Assembly (NCBI GenBank): GCA_003013855.2
Contig: PVNU02001303.1
Span: 124,001 to 188,000 of the forward strand
DNA from: Liriodendron chinense
Taxonomy: Eukaryota > Streptophyta > Magnoliopsida > Magnoliales > Magnoliaceae
DNA: 64,000 nucleotides
Reading direction: 5' to 3'
A program made the translations under genes and the position numbers. The notes beneath the pieces were generated by a model. That model did no database searches. It was not told the DNA's origin and saw nothing but the letters and a program-made list of their open reading frames with translations. Shown piece by piece: positions 10,926 to 22,300 of this stretch (positions are counted from its first letter, which is position 1; each line of letters opens with the position of its first letter).

Positions 10926-10959
10926 CTTTTAACCACAAAATACTTTAAGGGGGAGCATA

Positions 10960-11395
10960 TTAGGTGTGTCCCTGACCGTGGAGCCTACCTAAATGTACGT
11001 AGTATATATCCATACGATCCATCTGTTTTACCAGCTCATTTCAATGCATGAGCACAAAAATGAAGCAGATCTAAATTTCAATTGGACCATACTATAGGAA
11101 AAAATGGTGATTGAATGAGCACCATTACAAATTCCTAGGGCTCACTCTAATTTTTATTTGCCATCCAACCTAGTGATAAGATCACAGAGACCTAGATGAA
11201 GGAGAAAAAATATCAACTTAATCCAAAACTTATGTGGCCCTTATGAAGTTTTTAATTTGGTGTGGTCCCCTTGAGATTTGAATCTGCTTTATTTTTACGC
11301 CCATGCACTAAAATGAACGGGAAAACGAATGTAGGACCTACAGTCAAGGCCTCACAATATTGGATGATGCTGTGCTGCACCTAATCTGCTCCCAC
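10960..11395. repeat. Foldback repeat of the GGCCCACC family
   Basis: The left half reads CATACGATCCATCTGTTTT...GCTCATTTCAATGCATGAGC and the right half carries the reverse-complement order (GGTGTGGTCCCCTTGAGATTTG). This is the same imperfect palindrome plan as the copies at 43.4, 45.0, 54.6 and 56.1 kb. Confidence 0.6.
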
Positions 11396-12334
11396 ATTAA
11401 GGAGGAAGAAAAAATAATCATTTTCATGCATCTTGTGGCTAGAAAAGCTTCGAGGGTAAAGTGGTGTGCAACTCCTCCATAATTATGGTTATGAAATGGG
11501 CCCCCATAACGGCCTATTTCAGATGTTACAGCCCTCTAATGTATGATGGTTTCCACCATTTGCCATTACAAAATCACTTTTTAATACCTTAGCCGGATTA
11601 TCTCCAATCTATCAGAGAAGTCTTTTAAGTGGGCTGAAGTTGGTGAGAAGGTTAGGTCTCACATAAACCATTAGCAGGTTTCAACTAAGGCATCGGCCTG
11701 TAACTATCTCAACCATTTAGGCAAAAAAGGCATCAATCGGGGGTTTGATTGTTTTGCTTAAAACTCATTAGTGTTTGGGGTTTGGAAGAAGAGATTGGAT
11801 TCAATGTCCATCAAATGGTGGTCCACAACCATTGTGAATGGGGCTGTCAATGGGCCAGGTCTGGCGTTGGCCCCAGCCAGGATTTTGAACTGTTACGGGT
11901 GAGCCATCAGGCTGAGCCTATTCACGAGCCCGGCCCATTGACAACCCTATTCCTGAAAGTGCATAAAACCAGGGTTTGCAGGGTCTATGGCATTTCATTA
12001 AGGCACTTCCTCAGCAAATTGGGAGGTTAAAAAGGAAGAACGTTCCCTAGGTGAGGCTACATGTCAAAGGTCTCATTGCTAACATACATCGGATGTGTCT
12101 GCACCTTAAACGGATTCTGCCCATCTGATCATTCATGAAATAGAATTTTTCATCACTTGTGATCGACCTCGTCCTTAATTCATAATCATGTTAATTAATG
12201 GCTAATATCAAACATAAAAATGTAATTTTCCTTGATACCAGTAATATTACAATCTTACCATCTTCTTAATTGGTGAACTCCACTCATTATAATGAAAGAT
12301 TTACCATATAATCGGCATTTGAAGCCCCACCTTT
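11396..12334. other. Duplicated F-box-cluster flank, no gene
   Basis: 11600-12300 matches 34830-35350 and partly 3000-3350 (for example GGCTACATGTCAAAGGTCTC). It is part of the tandemly duplicated unit of the F-box cluster. A small MITE at 11840-11948 interrupts it. No ORF is supported. Confidence 0.55.
11840..11948. mobile_element. Small MITE (about 110 bp) with GGGCTGTCAATGGGCC ends
   Basis: Inverted ends GGGCTGTCAATGGGCC and GGCCCATTGACAACCC surround a short interior. The paralogous block at about 3264-3290 reads CCACAACTATTATGAAAGTG with no such insert, which is an empty site. The flanking duplication is imperfect (ATTGTGAA/ATTCCTGAA). Confidence 0.65.
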
Positions 12335-12510
12335 AGTGTCCACTGCCCGTTATGTGGAGCCTACCTTTGATGAGGACCGTCCACTGTGTGGGCCCCACTT
12401 AAGATGTAGGTAATCCATCATGCAGGACCCGCCTTAGATGTGGGCCTTTAATCATCAGGGGGCCAACCTTTGACGTGGAACATCCATCAAATGGGGCCCA
12501 CCTTGACGTG
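12335..12510. repeat. Minisatellite of about 35-40 bp units interrupted by the LTR element
   Basis: Degenerate units of the form GTGGATCATCCATCATGTGG with GGGCCCACCTT recur four to five times here and continue at 32793-32830 on the other side of the 20-kb element, so the retrotransposon inserted into this array. Confidence 0.65.
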
Positions 12511-14049
12511 TGTGGACCCTCGCCGATTTTCCGCGCTCCCACACGACGACGTTCTTCTCTCTTCCCCTTTCCTTTCGGAAAAGAAGGAGATGAGGATGCG
12601 TGAGTGCGAAATCGCCGTTTGTGCCACTGGCTTGCCTCGTTCTCGAGGGCTTCGTTTGGTTGTCGTGTTAAGCTGGATATGTTTAAGTGAGTTTATATAA
12701 GACCAGAGTCGCCACTAGCCAGTTACTTCGAATCTACAGTCGACTAGACCCTGTAGAAACGTTAGAGAATGGGATCCGAAGATTCCTTCCTCTAAAATGA
12801 CTCCTATTGATCTGCGGTCAGAGATTCAAGGTAAGGGATCACGATTACAGGGTGGGAAGAGGTTAAGCACCCCACACACTGCCCGTACCGAAGTACGGTC
12901 TCTGCTTCACAGAATCGATCGGATACTTGAAAGTCTAGTTTAATCCTCGTATATTCTCATGGATGACATGATGCATGAATGCGGGTCTGAACAGTAAAAG
13001 TTTCTGATGGGCAGGTTCCAACAACGGGCAAGCCCAGAGCGTACGCTCGAACTGAAAGGTGCTTTATGCGAGATGATGCATGCTGTGTGCTTGAATATTC
13101 AAAGTGCTTATAGTGATATGTACGTGAATGCAGGTCTGAACAGTAAGAGTTTCTGATGGGCAGGTTCCAACAACGGGCAAGCCCAGAGCATACGCTCGAA
13201 CTGACAAGTGCTTTATGCGATATGCATGCGGTGTGTTTGAATAATCAAAGTGTTTGCAGTGAAGCAGGGGGGTTGGAAGAAAAGTAAATGTTGCACTTAT
13301 GCTAGATGCAAATGAGATGATGCTGGAAAAGAGTAGCTGGGTGGACGGAGGTGTCGCAAGGATTGGCTTCGAGTGGCTGGATCAAGATTTGGATGGCTTG
13401 GGAGGCTTGGACCAGTGGTCAGGCTGGGCTGGACCAGGGCTAGACTCTCCTCACTCAGGCTCTCCTTGGTGGAAAAATGGGCTAAAGGGTGGAGAGGGGC
13501 TCAGGACAGACAGGATTTCACTGGACTCGAAGGGATGCTGTTATGAGAAGAGGCTAGGGGTATTTATAGCGTTGGAGAGTGACAGCTCTCGTAATTTTTT
13601 TCGGGCGGCCTGCTATGGGCCGCCCGTACGGCCGCTCCTCGGTTTCCAACGAGTACGGTCGCTCCCTCGGGGCTGCTGTTTGACTCACTGGTCGACTCAG
13701 TGAGTTGACTCAACGGGTCGACTCGGTGGTTTGACTCGACGGGTTGACTCGGTGTTTTGACTCGACGGGTTGACTCGACGGGTTGACTCAGCGGGTTAAC
13801 TCAGCGGGTTAACTCAGCGGTTGACTCAGTGATTTTGACTTTTTTTAGGATTTTTTGACTGGCCTTTTTTATGGGGGGTTTTTCAGGCTGATGTTTAAGA
13901 CTGGGTTGACTGGGTTCAGGCTTGAACTGGGCTATGGAATGGGGCTTACAAGGGTGAATTTGGCTAAGTTTGGACTTGGGATTTGGGGGTGGTCCTCCAT
14001 TCATCCAGCTATCTCTACCAACATTGTAGCCGAAGGTGGGGTGTCTACA
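12511..14049 (-). repeat. 3' LTR of the Tat/Ogre-type element (1539 bp)
   Basis: On the plus strand it starts TGTGGACCCTC and ends GGGTGTCTACA, so the element strand gives the canonical TG...CA ends. It contains a roughly 150-bp internal tandem duplication (about 12985-13270) and a TTGACTC-rich array (13675-13840) shared with the other LTR, where the array is longer. The 134-residue ORF at 13299-13703 is LTR sequence, not a gene. Confidence 0.95.
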
Positions 14050-14062
14050 GATGCCCCTCTTT
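14050..14062 (-). other. Polypurine tract next to the 3' LTR
   Basis: On the element strand AAAGAGGGGCATC runs directly into the LTR start TGTAGACACC. A purine-rich tract in this place primes plus-strand DNA synthesis, and it confirms the minus orientation of the element. Confidence 0.8.
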
Positions 14063-14114
14063 GGCAGAGGTTGCGTGCAACCGAATGCCAAAGCGAGTGG
14101 ACACCCCACTTCTG

Positions 14115-15010
14115 ACCCAGTCATTCATAGATCATGTTCTGAAATCTTTGCTTGCTTTTGCATCTGTGTCAGTTGATCGTTTGGAAACCGATCACTCGCA
14201 CATACCGCGGGAGTTTGGAGAAAACGTTGCGATTGTCCCTGCATGCGCTGCAACCTGGGTACCCAATCGCAACCCTTCCATTCCCGACCGGTACTAACAT
14301 CGGAAAGGTACAGCAGAGCCTCTGCGTCGACATTCTTACGAGGTTACTAACCCTGTGATTGATTGTGATGTTTGATGTTTTCTCAGATCACTCCAGGAGT
14401 ACTTGTTTCGCTTGACTGTCAAAGTGATTAGATGCCCTGCGTCAGATAGTCTTACGGGATTCTACTACGCCGACTTGGACTCAGTCAAGGTACTTCAGGC
14501 ATCCACGCCTAGGTATGTGCGGGTGGGCTTTTTCCACCCGATCTGCTGTCTTCGATGCTTGGTTTGCAATTCATTCTTTCCTTGATTGTGGTCTGGAATC
14601 TTTGTTATCTTTTGTATCTGAGTCAGTTGATTGTCTGGAAGTTGATAAATCGCACATACCGCGAGAGTTTGGAGAAAACGTTGCGATTGTCCCTGCAGTT
14701 TGCTGCAACCTGGGTACCCAATCGCAACCCTTCCATTCCCGATCGGTACTAACATCGGAAAGGTACAGCAGAGCCTCTGCGTCCGTAGTCTTACGAGGTT
14801 GCTGACTCTGAGACTGTATGTGTGATGTTTGATGTTTTCCCAGATCACTCCAGGAGTACTTGTTTCGCTTGACTGTCAAAGTGGTTAGACGCCCTGCATC
14901 AGATAGTCTTACGGGATTCTACTACGCCAACTTGGACTCAGTCAAGGTACTTTAGGCATCCACGCCTAGGTATGTGCGGATGAACTCTTTCCACCCAATC
15001 TGCTGATTTT
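14115..15010. repeat. Two tandem copies of a roughly 460-bp unit
   Basis: GAGAAAACGTTGCGATTGTC and CAGATCACTCCAGGAGTACT each occur twice with about 460-bp spacing (14218 and 14676; 14385 and 14842). This is non-coding 3' region of the retrotransposon; the overlapping ORFs are artefacts. Confidence 0.85.
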
Positions 15011-15930
15011 GATACTTGAGTTACAATTCATCGTTTCCACCTGTTCAAATGGTTTCTGTGACCGAGCCTTTTGGCTTTCATCTTTTTGTATCTTGGCATG
15101 TGGTACGACCGCACTGACACTGGAGTTCAGTTCGACCGCACTTTGAGTGCATTGGATCCGATGATCTCTAGGGAAACTGCGAGACATCGGATCTTATTTG
15201 ATTTTTGCGTCGGCTCCTACCCAGAGATATGGAAGATCTCCCAGCGTGTTGGAGGCAGAATGCTCTACTGAGAAAATATTTTTGGATTTTTGAAAAGATA
15301 CCCACTCTGGGGAGTGATACTCTGTGGGATTTTTATTTGCGAATAGAAATATTTTTTGTCTTTTTGAAATGAAAATCTGGTTTGCATGTGCCTCCACTAG
15401 GGATGCCTGTGGGGTCTTTAGCTAACCGACTTTTATTTTGAAAGCAGGTAAACATGATGATTGATGCGATGGATGCTGATGCATGGAGATGCATGATGAA
15501 TGCATGGCTTGGTTCATTCTCTTTTCGTTTGATGATTTTGCTTTTGCTGGAGATGCAGAGAATTTTGAGCTTATTGCTTGCAGGGTTATACTCCCTTGGG
15601 GATTTTTCTTTTTGATACGGAGGTTTGGACAGCGGGTTGGTCAAGATCCCGACCCGTGGTCGATCAGGTCAATCGTCCCAAGAGGCTGTTTCTTTGCTAA
15701 TGAGAATGTACGAGGATATCATTCGACTTCAAGATGTTCTTCTAGGCATACATGTGATTGAGATGGTGTTTGGTTGCCCGTTTTGGTCAAGATTCCAATT
15801 TGCGGGTGATTGGATCCGTCATCCCATACTGTGAAGTGAGCGGAGTTCAAGACTCCTGAAGTGTAGTGCTGGGAATTAATTTTTGTGATTTTTGTAAGTA
15901 TTTGGGTCCGGATCTTTTACCTGAGTAGTC
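15011..15930. other. Retrotransposon 3' region without recognisable gene
   Basis: Short ORFs on both strands lack any family signature. Nothing else is recognised. Confidence 0.5.
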
Positions 15931-15944
15931 AAGGTAGAGATCAG

Positions 15945-16175
15945 TTATTGAAAACCAAGGAAATATTTTTTGTGATTTTTGAAAATATTTGATTTGAAAG
16001 CAAGGGAAATATTTTTTTGTGATTTTTTACAACATTTTGTTGAAAGCAAGGGAAATATTTTTTGTGATTTTTGACAATATTTTGATTGAAAGCAAGGGAA
16101 ATATTTTTTGTGATTTTTGACAATATTTTGTTGAAAGTAAGGGAAATATTTTTTGTGATTTTTGAAAAGGTGATT
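15945..16175. repeat. Five tandem copies of a roughly 44-bp AT-rich unit
   Basis: The unit GGGAAATATTTTTTGTGATT plus TTTGACAATATTTTGTTGAAAGCAA-like sequence repeats about five times. The K/N/F-rich ORFs on the minus strand are translations of this array. Confidence 0.85.
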
Positions 16176-16735
16176 TTGCAATGTTTTTGTATTTTTGTGA
16201 CTTTTATGAAATGCAGGGAAAAGTATGGAATTTTCATCCACTTCCAGCTTCTACTGCTGGTAAGGTACCCGATCCATTTTACGTCAGCGAGCAAGACGAG
16301 TCTCACACAGTTAAGTGCCGTAGTTTTACATCTTCGGATGAGGAGATTTTGAGGGTTTTCAGTCAACACACCCACAAAGTTGCCTGTTCCTCATGTGCAA
16401 TGCACATAGACCACGTATCGTCCGACGGACTCCTTCGGCCACAAGATGAGCCACATCCTCACATTTCCCTTAGTCAATCCAGTTTGGGGTCTTACGTTGC
16501 TCACAATTCTGTGAGGGTGCGCTCCACCTCCCAACAGCCTTAATCCCCTTCATGAGTTTTAGGAATAGGGAACATCTGTCAGATTCAACAGCGACTTCCA
16601 AATCAAGGTTGTCTATCACGGTGCGTTCAACACGAACAGGATTGCGGAATTCTGCCCGCCTCAGCCCTTACCTGTTTAAAAGATTCTGAACACCCGTACG
16701 ATCAAGTGTCAGCCATGTCCGGGACAGGTTAGGAA
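16176..16735. other. Retrotransposon 3' region without recognisable gene
   Basis: No coding signature was found in the short ORFs here. Confidence 0.45.
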
Positions 16736-17850
16736 AGAAAGCCCCCGAGAAGTTAATCCCAGTGTAGTTTTAGGTCTTCGGACCACTGGAGATGAATTTG
16801 TGCAGTTTTTGGTGAATCATTTTTCTTCTTTTTTTTTTTATTTTTTTGTTTTTTTTATTTTTTTTGGAAAAAGTTCCAGATTTCAGCTCGAATGATCGAG
16901 ATTGATGCTGGTTTTTGTGGAAACTTTAAAATATTTTTGGTATTTTCGAAATGATCCGGGTTATCAGACCTTGATCTCAACGGTCGAGGCCGATGCCGGT
17001 TTTTAGTTGAATGCGAGAAAGGTCCCCCGAGAAATTAATCCCAGTGTAGTTTAAGGTCTTCGGACCAAAAAAACTTTAAAAAAGGGGCTGGTGATATATT
17101 TTTTTGTTTTTCGAAATGATCCAGATCATCCGATGTTGGTCTTAAAGACTGGGATCGATGCTGGTTTTTATTAAAATCCCTCGGGATGTTGATCCCGACG
17201 TAGCTTAAGGTCTTCGGACCCAAAACTGTATAAGAGAGTGCTGGTAATGCATATATATATTTTTGTGATTTTTTGAAAAATGTCCGGTGTTGTCGGATCT
17301 TGACTCGAGCAATCAAGACTGATGCCGGTTTTTATTGAAAGTCCCTCGGGATCTTGATCCCGACGTAGTTTAAGGTCTTCGGACAAAAAATATGTACATG
17401 CAAGTGCTGGAAATGCATAAATATATATTTTTTATTTTTTAGAAAATGTTCGGAGCCACCAGATCTTGAAGAAGACCGATGCCGGTTTTATTGACAATCC
17501 CTCGGGATCTTGATCCCGACGTAGTTTAAGGTCTTCGGACCAAAACTGTTCAAGCGAGTGCTGGAAATCACATTTTTTTTTTTAAGAAAGTGTCCAGAGT
17601 CATCAGGCCTTAATGAAGACCGATGCCGGTTTTTATTGAAAATCTCTCGGGATATTGATCCCGACGTAGTTTAAGGTCTTCGGACCAAAACTGCACAAAA
17701 CAGGAAAGACATTTTTTTTATTTTTTTTTAAAGTACTCGGTGTCGTCGGATCTTAATTCGAGCGATCAAGACCGATACCGGCTTTTATTGAAAATCTCTC
17801 GGGATGTCGATCCCAACATAGTTTAAGGTCTTCGGACCAAAATCTGGGGT
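16736..17850. repeat. Seven tandem copies of a roughly 155-bp unit
   Basis: The core AAGGTCTTCGGACC appears near 16772, 17053, 17209, 17370, 17529, 17673 and 17828. It is preceded by CTCGGGAT-TTGATCCCGACGT and followed by T-rich spacers of variable length. It is a satellite-like array in the 3' region of the element. Confidence 0.88.
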
Positions 17851-17924
17851 TGGGCATACTTACCTTGCTTTTTTTTTGCTTCTGACAGGGCTGACTGTGA
17901 TTTAAGTGGTCCGAATTGCTTGAT

Positions 17925-18660
17925 TTGGCCCTGCGAGCCATTTGATGATCGGATCTTGGATTCCGGCCTTCTCTCTTGATGATCATGCCTTTGATCTTGC
18001 TGCTTTCTGACTTGTGTAATCCTTCCAATGGTTTGGATCCTGATGATTTAGCCCTTGAATAATTCAGATTGATAGATTCGGCCTTGTGGGCCCATTTGAG
18101 ACCTTGGCTTTACTCTAGGGCACCTCTTTTGATAATTTGTGGGGCTAAGAAGGCTTCTCATGGTGCAGATGATGGCTTGAACGTCTCAGATCGCTTGATT
18201 TGGCTTTGTGGGCCCACTTGATGATTAGATCTTGGATTCTGGCACTTCTTTTGACGATCGAACCTTTGATCTTGCTGCTCCATGACTTGAGTAAGCTTTC
18301 CAATGGTTTGGATCCTGATGATCTAGTCCTTGAATGGTTCAGATTGATAGATTCGGCCTTGTGGGCCCACTTGAGACCTTGGCTTTACTTTAGGGCACCT
18401 CTTTTGATGATTTGTGGGGCTAAGAAGGCTTCTCATGGTGTGGATGATGGCTTGAACGTCTCGGATTGCTTGACTTGGCTTTGTGGGCCCACTTGATGAT
18501 TAGATCTTGGATTCTGACCCTTCTTTTGATGATCAGCCCTTTGATCTTGTTGTTTGGTGGCTCATGTAGGTCCCTCAATGGTTTAGATTATGATGATCTG
18601 ATCTTTGAATGGCTTGGATTGCTTGTGGCCCCCACTTGATCACCTTTCCTTCTCTTTGAC
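17925..18660. repeat. Three tandem copies of a roughly 272-bp unit upstream of the antisense gene
   Basis: GATGATTAGATCTTGGATTC-like blocks recur near 17945, 18220 and 18493, and GAGACCTTGGCTTTAC at 18099 and 18372. The array ends just before the antisense PMD frame and so forms its immediate upstream region. Confidence 0.8.
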
Positions 18661-18994
18661 TTGATCAGCCATGCTCTGGCCGCATTGCTTCGTGATTGGG
18701 CCAGTGGGGCAGCTTTTATATGATCTTGATCGGCCTCAGTCAAAATCTGGAGTGGACCGGAGCCTTGGGCGGCCCATGGAGCGCCATCTGCTGACGTGGA
18801 CTCTCAGCCTCACCTACCAAGAACCCTGGAGCCAATCCCGCGGAGAGAGGGGATCTGCGTCCGTACGGGCGGCCCATGGTAGGCCGCCCAAGGCTCGCCT
18901 CTTGAGCGGCCTGGGCTGGCTCTGGTTCGGACATTCTTCTCTGTCCACTGTCCCTGTCTCCTCATTCCCTGCACGTCCGGGTTCGATTGCAGCC

Positions 18995-21614
18995 ATGAAT
19001 ATTCCTTTTGTCCCTTCTTTCCTTCTCTTTTTGTCTTTTTCTTTATTGGTCCTCTCTTGGGCAGCCATTGATGATGGCTTGGGGGCCATTGTGGGAGAGA
19101 TTGGTGGGTCCCATGTTGCAGCAATTGATGAAGGCTTTAAAGATGGTGAGGTGCCTTTGATTGATGGTGGGGATGGAGCATTGAATAAGGGTATTGATGA
19201 TGAATTAGGGGTGGTTGTTGGGAGAGCTTTGAATGGCTCTATTAATGGTGGAATGGCTGTAATTCCAGATTTGGGTAGGCCTTTGATTGTGGGAGAAATG
19301 GATGGTATGGATAGGATGATAAGATGGGACATAGGTGAAGCTATGCATCCCTTGAGTGTGGGCCCCATGGATGATGTGATGGATGGTGATGATGGGACCA
19401 TGAGGGACATAGATGGGCTGATCTCATGCTTGGATGGGATGGATGGTTCAGATGGTACCTTTGACGGTTTGGATGCTCTGGATGAGGGCCAGGATGTGCG
19501 GTATACTTCTTTGGGTGGACTTGATGTGATCATTGATGATGTCCCCCTGATGATGGACGGTGTGGATGCCTCGATGATCCCTTTGATCGGCCAGGATGAT
19601 GATTGGATTCATGATTTCCTGTTGGAGGGGGCCGCAGGTCCAGATCTGACCGTTGATTCTTCGATCGGGGCTGTCGGGACCCTTTTTGATGGTTCAGATG
19701 TATTCTTTGACGGTCAGATTAGCCAGGATGTCACGATGTGCGGTGTGATCTTTACTGGTAGCCCTTTTGATGGGGAGTATCGTCTTTCTCCTGATCGTCG
19801 GTCTTTTGCGCACTCTGTTCATGAGGTGGGCGAGTCTTCCCATGCGGCTGAGGTTATGACAGTTTCAGATAGTGATGCGACTATATCAGACATAGCCGTT
19901 ACTGAGGGCAGGTCAGGGGCTGTCGAGTCTGCAGAGGTTCCAGCTTTTCCTTCTCCTTCGCCCGTTGACCTTCCGATCCTTGATGAGTCATCATTGATTT
20001 CTGGGCCTTTTGTGCTGAAGGGGGTACCAGTGAGGACTTGTCAACTGCTTCCTCGTTCTTCTTGCTCGCCTCAACTGCTTGCTTGGCTTGACAGTTTGTC
20101 AGCTTATGAGATTCGGGAGTTAGAGTCATATGGCTTCGGCAGTCTGATCCATATGGCCAGAGTTGATATTGACTGGAGGATGCTCGGAGCTGCCTTGATT
20201 GACTGGGTCCCTTCGTTGAACTTGTTTGCGTTCAACGATATGGAGATGGGGCCTTCTTTGAAGGAGCTTGCACGCTTGACAGGCTTACCCTTGGATTATA
20301 CTCAGTACTTCTCGCCGAAGACATCGCCGAAGACTGCTACACCGCAGAACTGGTTCGGGATGCCCTATCTTGTTCGGCCTGCAGCCGGTGGCCAGGATGC
20401 TGTGGTGTTCTCCTTGGACTTGCTGTATGATCTTTTTTCGGGTCTTCAGAGTACGGCTGGCTCTACCTTTGCTCGGAACGCACTGATGTTCTGCTTGATT
20501 GCTGAGGTGCTGTTCTCGGGATGGCGCAGATCCCAGACTCCTTTGCTTTTTGAGGTGATGAGCCGAGCTATCCGTCGGCAGGGTATCATTTCTCTCATCT
20601 TGGCCGAGCTATTCGATGGGCTGACCGACTGCGCCTTGGGCCACACTCGTGTCCTTCGCGGCTGCTGTGCATTTCTTCAGGTATTTCTCCTACACCTTTT
20701 TTTCCTTCTTGCTTTGTTGGGGATTGCTTTGCTTTAGCTGAACTTCTTTTCCTCTCTGTGATCAGGTCTGGCTATGGGAGCGTCTTTCTTTGACTATTCC
20801 TGTATCATTTCCTGACACCCGTCGCCCAGACCTTATGCGGTACATTATGGAGTTTCTTCCGCATACAGCTAGGATGAGCGAGCCCTTGTATCGCAGGATG
20901 TTTGCTGAACTTCGTGACTGGAACGTTCGTTGGGAGTCATCTTGGCTTTCACTTTCTCCAGTGCTTTGCAATGCACACCGCCATCCTCTGACGTTGGTAG
21001 GCTTTCGATCCTACTTTTCTTACCATCCCATTCGGTTCCTGCGGCAGTTTGGATATGAGCAGGATGTTCCTCTTTTTGCTTTCACGGGTATCGGGCGTCG
21101 AGCACTTCCCTCTAGGTCTTCTGACTTCAGGACCCGGATTGATTGTTCTTGAGCGAGTCACTTGACTGCTGATTTGCTGGGTTTTGAGCTGCGGACTTTT
21201 CCGATGGCGACCGCCCCGTACCAGTACTGGGTTGCTGAGCAGTCGTTGTATCGACATACCCCTTGTTGGCACCAGACTGTTGACGAGGATGAGCAGGATA
21301 TCCTTGGAGATGCTGGCTCTTCATCTGGTTCATATGAACCCTTTGAGGAGCGCCCATTTATCGATCCTGGCTTCCTTTTGGCCACTCGTGGCCATCTGCT
21401 GTCTGAGATCTCTGCACTTCGGTATCATTGTGAGATGATGTTGAGGAGATTGGCTGCCGATCAGAGGTTGTCTGATGAGGAGACAGCGATTTGTACCCTT
21501 GAGCGCGATGAGGCGTATTACCTGCGTATGGAGGTGAGCAGGTTGAGAGCGAGGTTACTTCATTATGAGTCAGAGGACTCACCTAATGTGGCCGGGGAGG
21601 AGGGTAGAGATTGA
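18995..21614 (+). CDS. Antisense plant-mobile-domain (PMD) gene inside the retrotransposon, two exons
   Basis: This frame runs opposite to gag-pol in the 3' region. The open frame begins at 18671, but ATG 18995 is a better start because it gives MNIPFVPSFLLFLSFSLLVL, a signal-like hydrophobic start. An Asp/Gly/Met-rich acidic stretch follows (about 19070-19750). Exon 1 ends ...CAG at 20680, an 85-bp T-rich intron runs 20681-20765 (GT...ATCAG), and exon 2 starts VWLWERLSL. The junction is phase 0 and restores the PMD hallmark Q-VWxWERL. Upstream PMD blocks include DWVPSLNLFAF, SLKELARLTGLPLD and NWFGMP. PMD proteins act in silencing and are often captured by transposons; antisense PMD-like ORFs are known in some Tat elements. 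TGA at 21150-21152 splits exon 2, after which the same frame continues to 21614 with a coiled-coil tail. Function is unknown. Confidence 0.75.
20681..20765 (+). other. 85-bp intron of the antisense PMD gene
   Basis: Donor CAG|GTATTT, pyrimidine-rich body, CTGAAC-like branch region and acceptor TGATCAG|GTC. Without splicing the frame ends 18 codons later in hydrophobic nonsense; splicing joins two PMD halves in phase 0. Because it is oriented against the genomic RNA, it would not be removed during retrotransposition. Confidence 0.75.
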
Positions 21615-22040
21615 TTATGTTGGCCACCTGCGCATTCTTTTTTGCATATATGATTGATGATGATGCATTTTTTTTTTTTTTTTTTGAAAAAGATGATATG
21701 ATATGTGTAAAAGAAATATGATGCATTTAATTAAAAAAGAGAAAACTGTTTGAAAATTTACTGTGCCATGAGTTGTCTTGTGAGTGTGTCTGGATTTTGT
21801 GTCAGGATATAGGAATCAGAACTGGGGCTCGGCCAATGTTTTGACCGATGTCTCGAGATTTGACTTGCTTGATCCTTTGGTTCCCTAGAGATGTAGGCAA
21901 TGGAAACTCTTGCTTCCTGAGATTGTCAGAGTTTGTAGAGCTCTTCGCTCCTAACTGCGCTTCTTTTTGTTCTTAAACTGTAACTGCTTAAACCGCTCTG
22001 AACCGTCTGCTTTCTTGGTACCTGCACTTTTATTTTTATT
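21615..22040. other. Spacer between antisense gene and repeat, no gene
   Basis: AT-rich with a T-run near 21670. No supported ORF. Confidence 0.5.
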
Positions 22041-22069
22041 ATTTTTTTTCTTTTTCTTTTTGAGCCATT

Positions 22070-22300
22070 TTTGCCTGCAGCGCTCTTTCTAGTTTTCACT
22101 ACAGCGAGCATTTTCCCGTCATTTTTGCCCGTGGCGCCCTTTAGGGTTTTCACCACGTCCCGGGTGTTTGATCTTGCCTGCCCCTTGGCAGCTATGCTGT
22201 TTTTACCCTTGGCACCCTTTCGGGTTTTCACCAAGTCCGCTGTATGCCCACTGTTTTTACTCGGAGCGCCCTTTCGGGTTTTCACTCCGCCCTCTTTGTT
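22070..22300. repeat. Four spaced copies of a CGCCCTTTCGGGTTTTCACC-like motif
   Basis: Copies start near 22080, 22135, 22211 and 22266. The minus-strand basic ORF (VKTRKGA repeats, 21926-22351) is the translation of this array and follows the end of integrase; whether it is expressed is unknown. Confidence 0.75.

Noticed and set aside
13299..13703. 134-residue ORF repeated at 32002-32406
   Set aside because: Identical position in both LTRs; duplicated because LTRs are duplicated. It lies against the direction of element transcription, has no family signature and overlaps the TATA region.
14603..14622. Possible CRISPR-like or tRNA features in the tandem arrays of the 3' region
   Set aside because: Units are contiguous satellites without regular spacers, in a plant genome; no tRNA cloverleaf was recognised anywhere in the window.
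15941..16375. 144-residue and 98-residue minus-strand ORFs with repeated NHKKYFP-like units
   Set aside because: Translation of a 44-bp tandem repeat in the retrotransposon 3' region.
18740..19533. Minus-strand ORFs (up to 239 aa) opposite the antisense PMD gene
   Set aside because: Serine/proline-rich shadows of the Asp/Gly-rich plus-strand frame; no domain.
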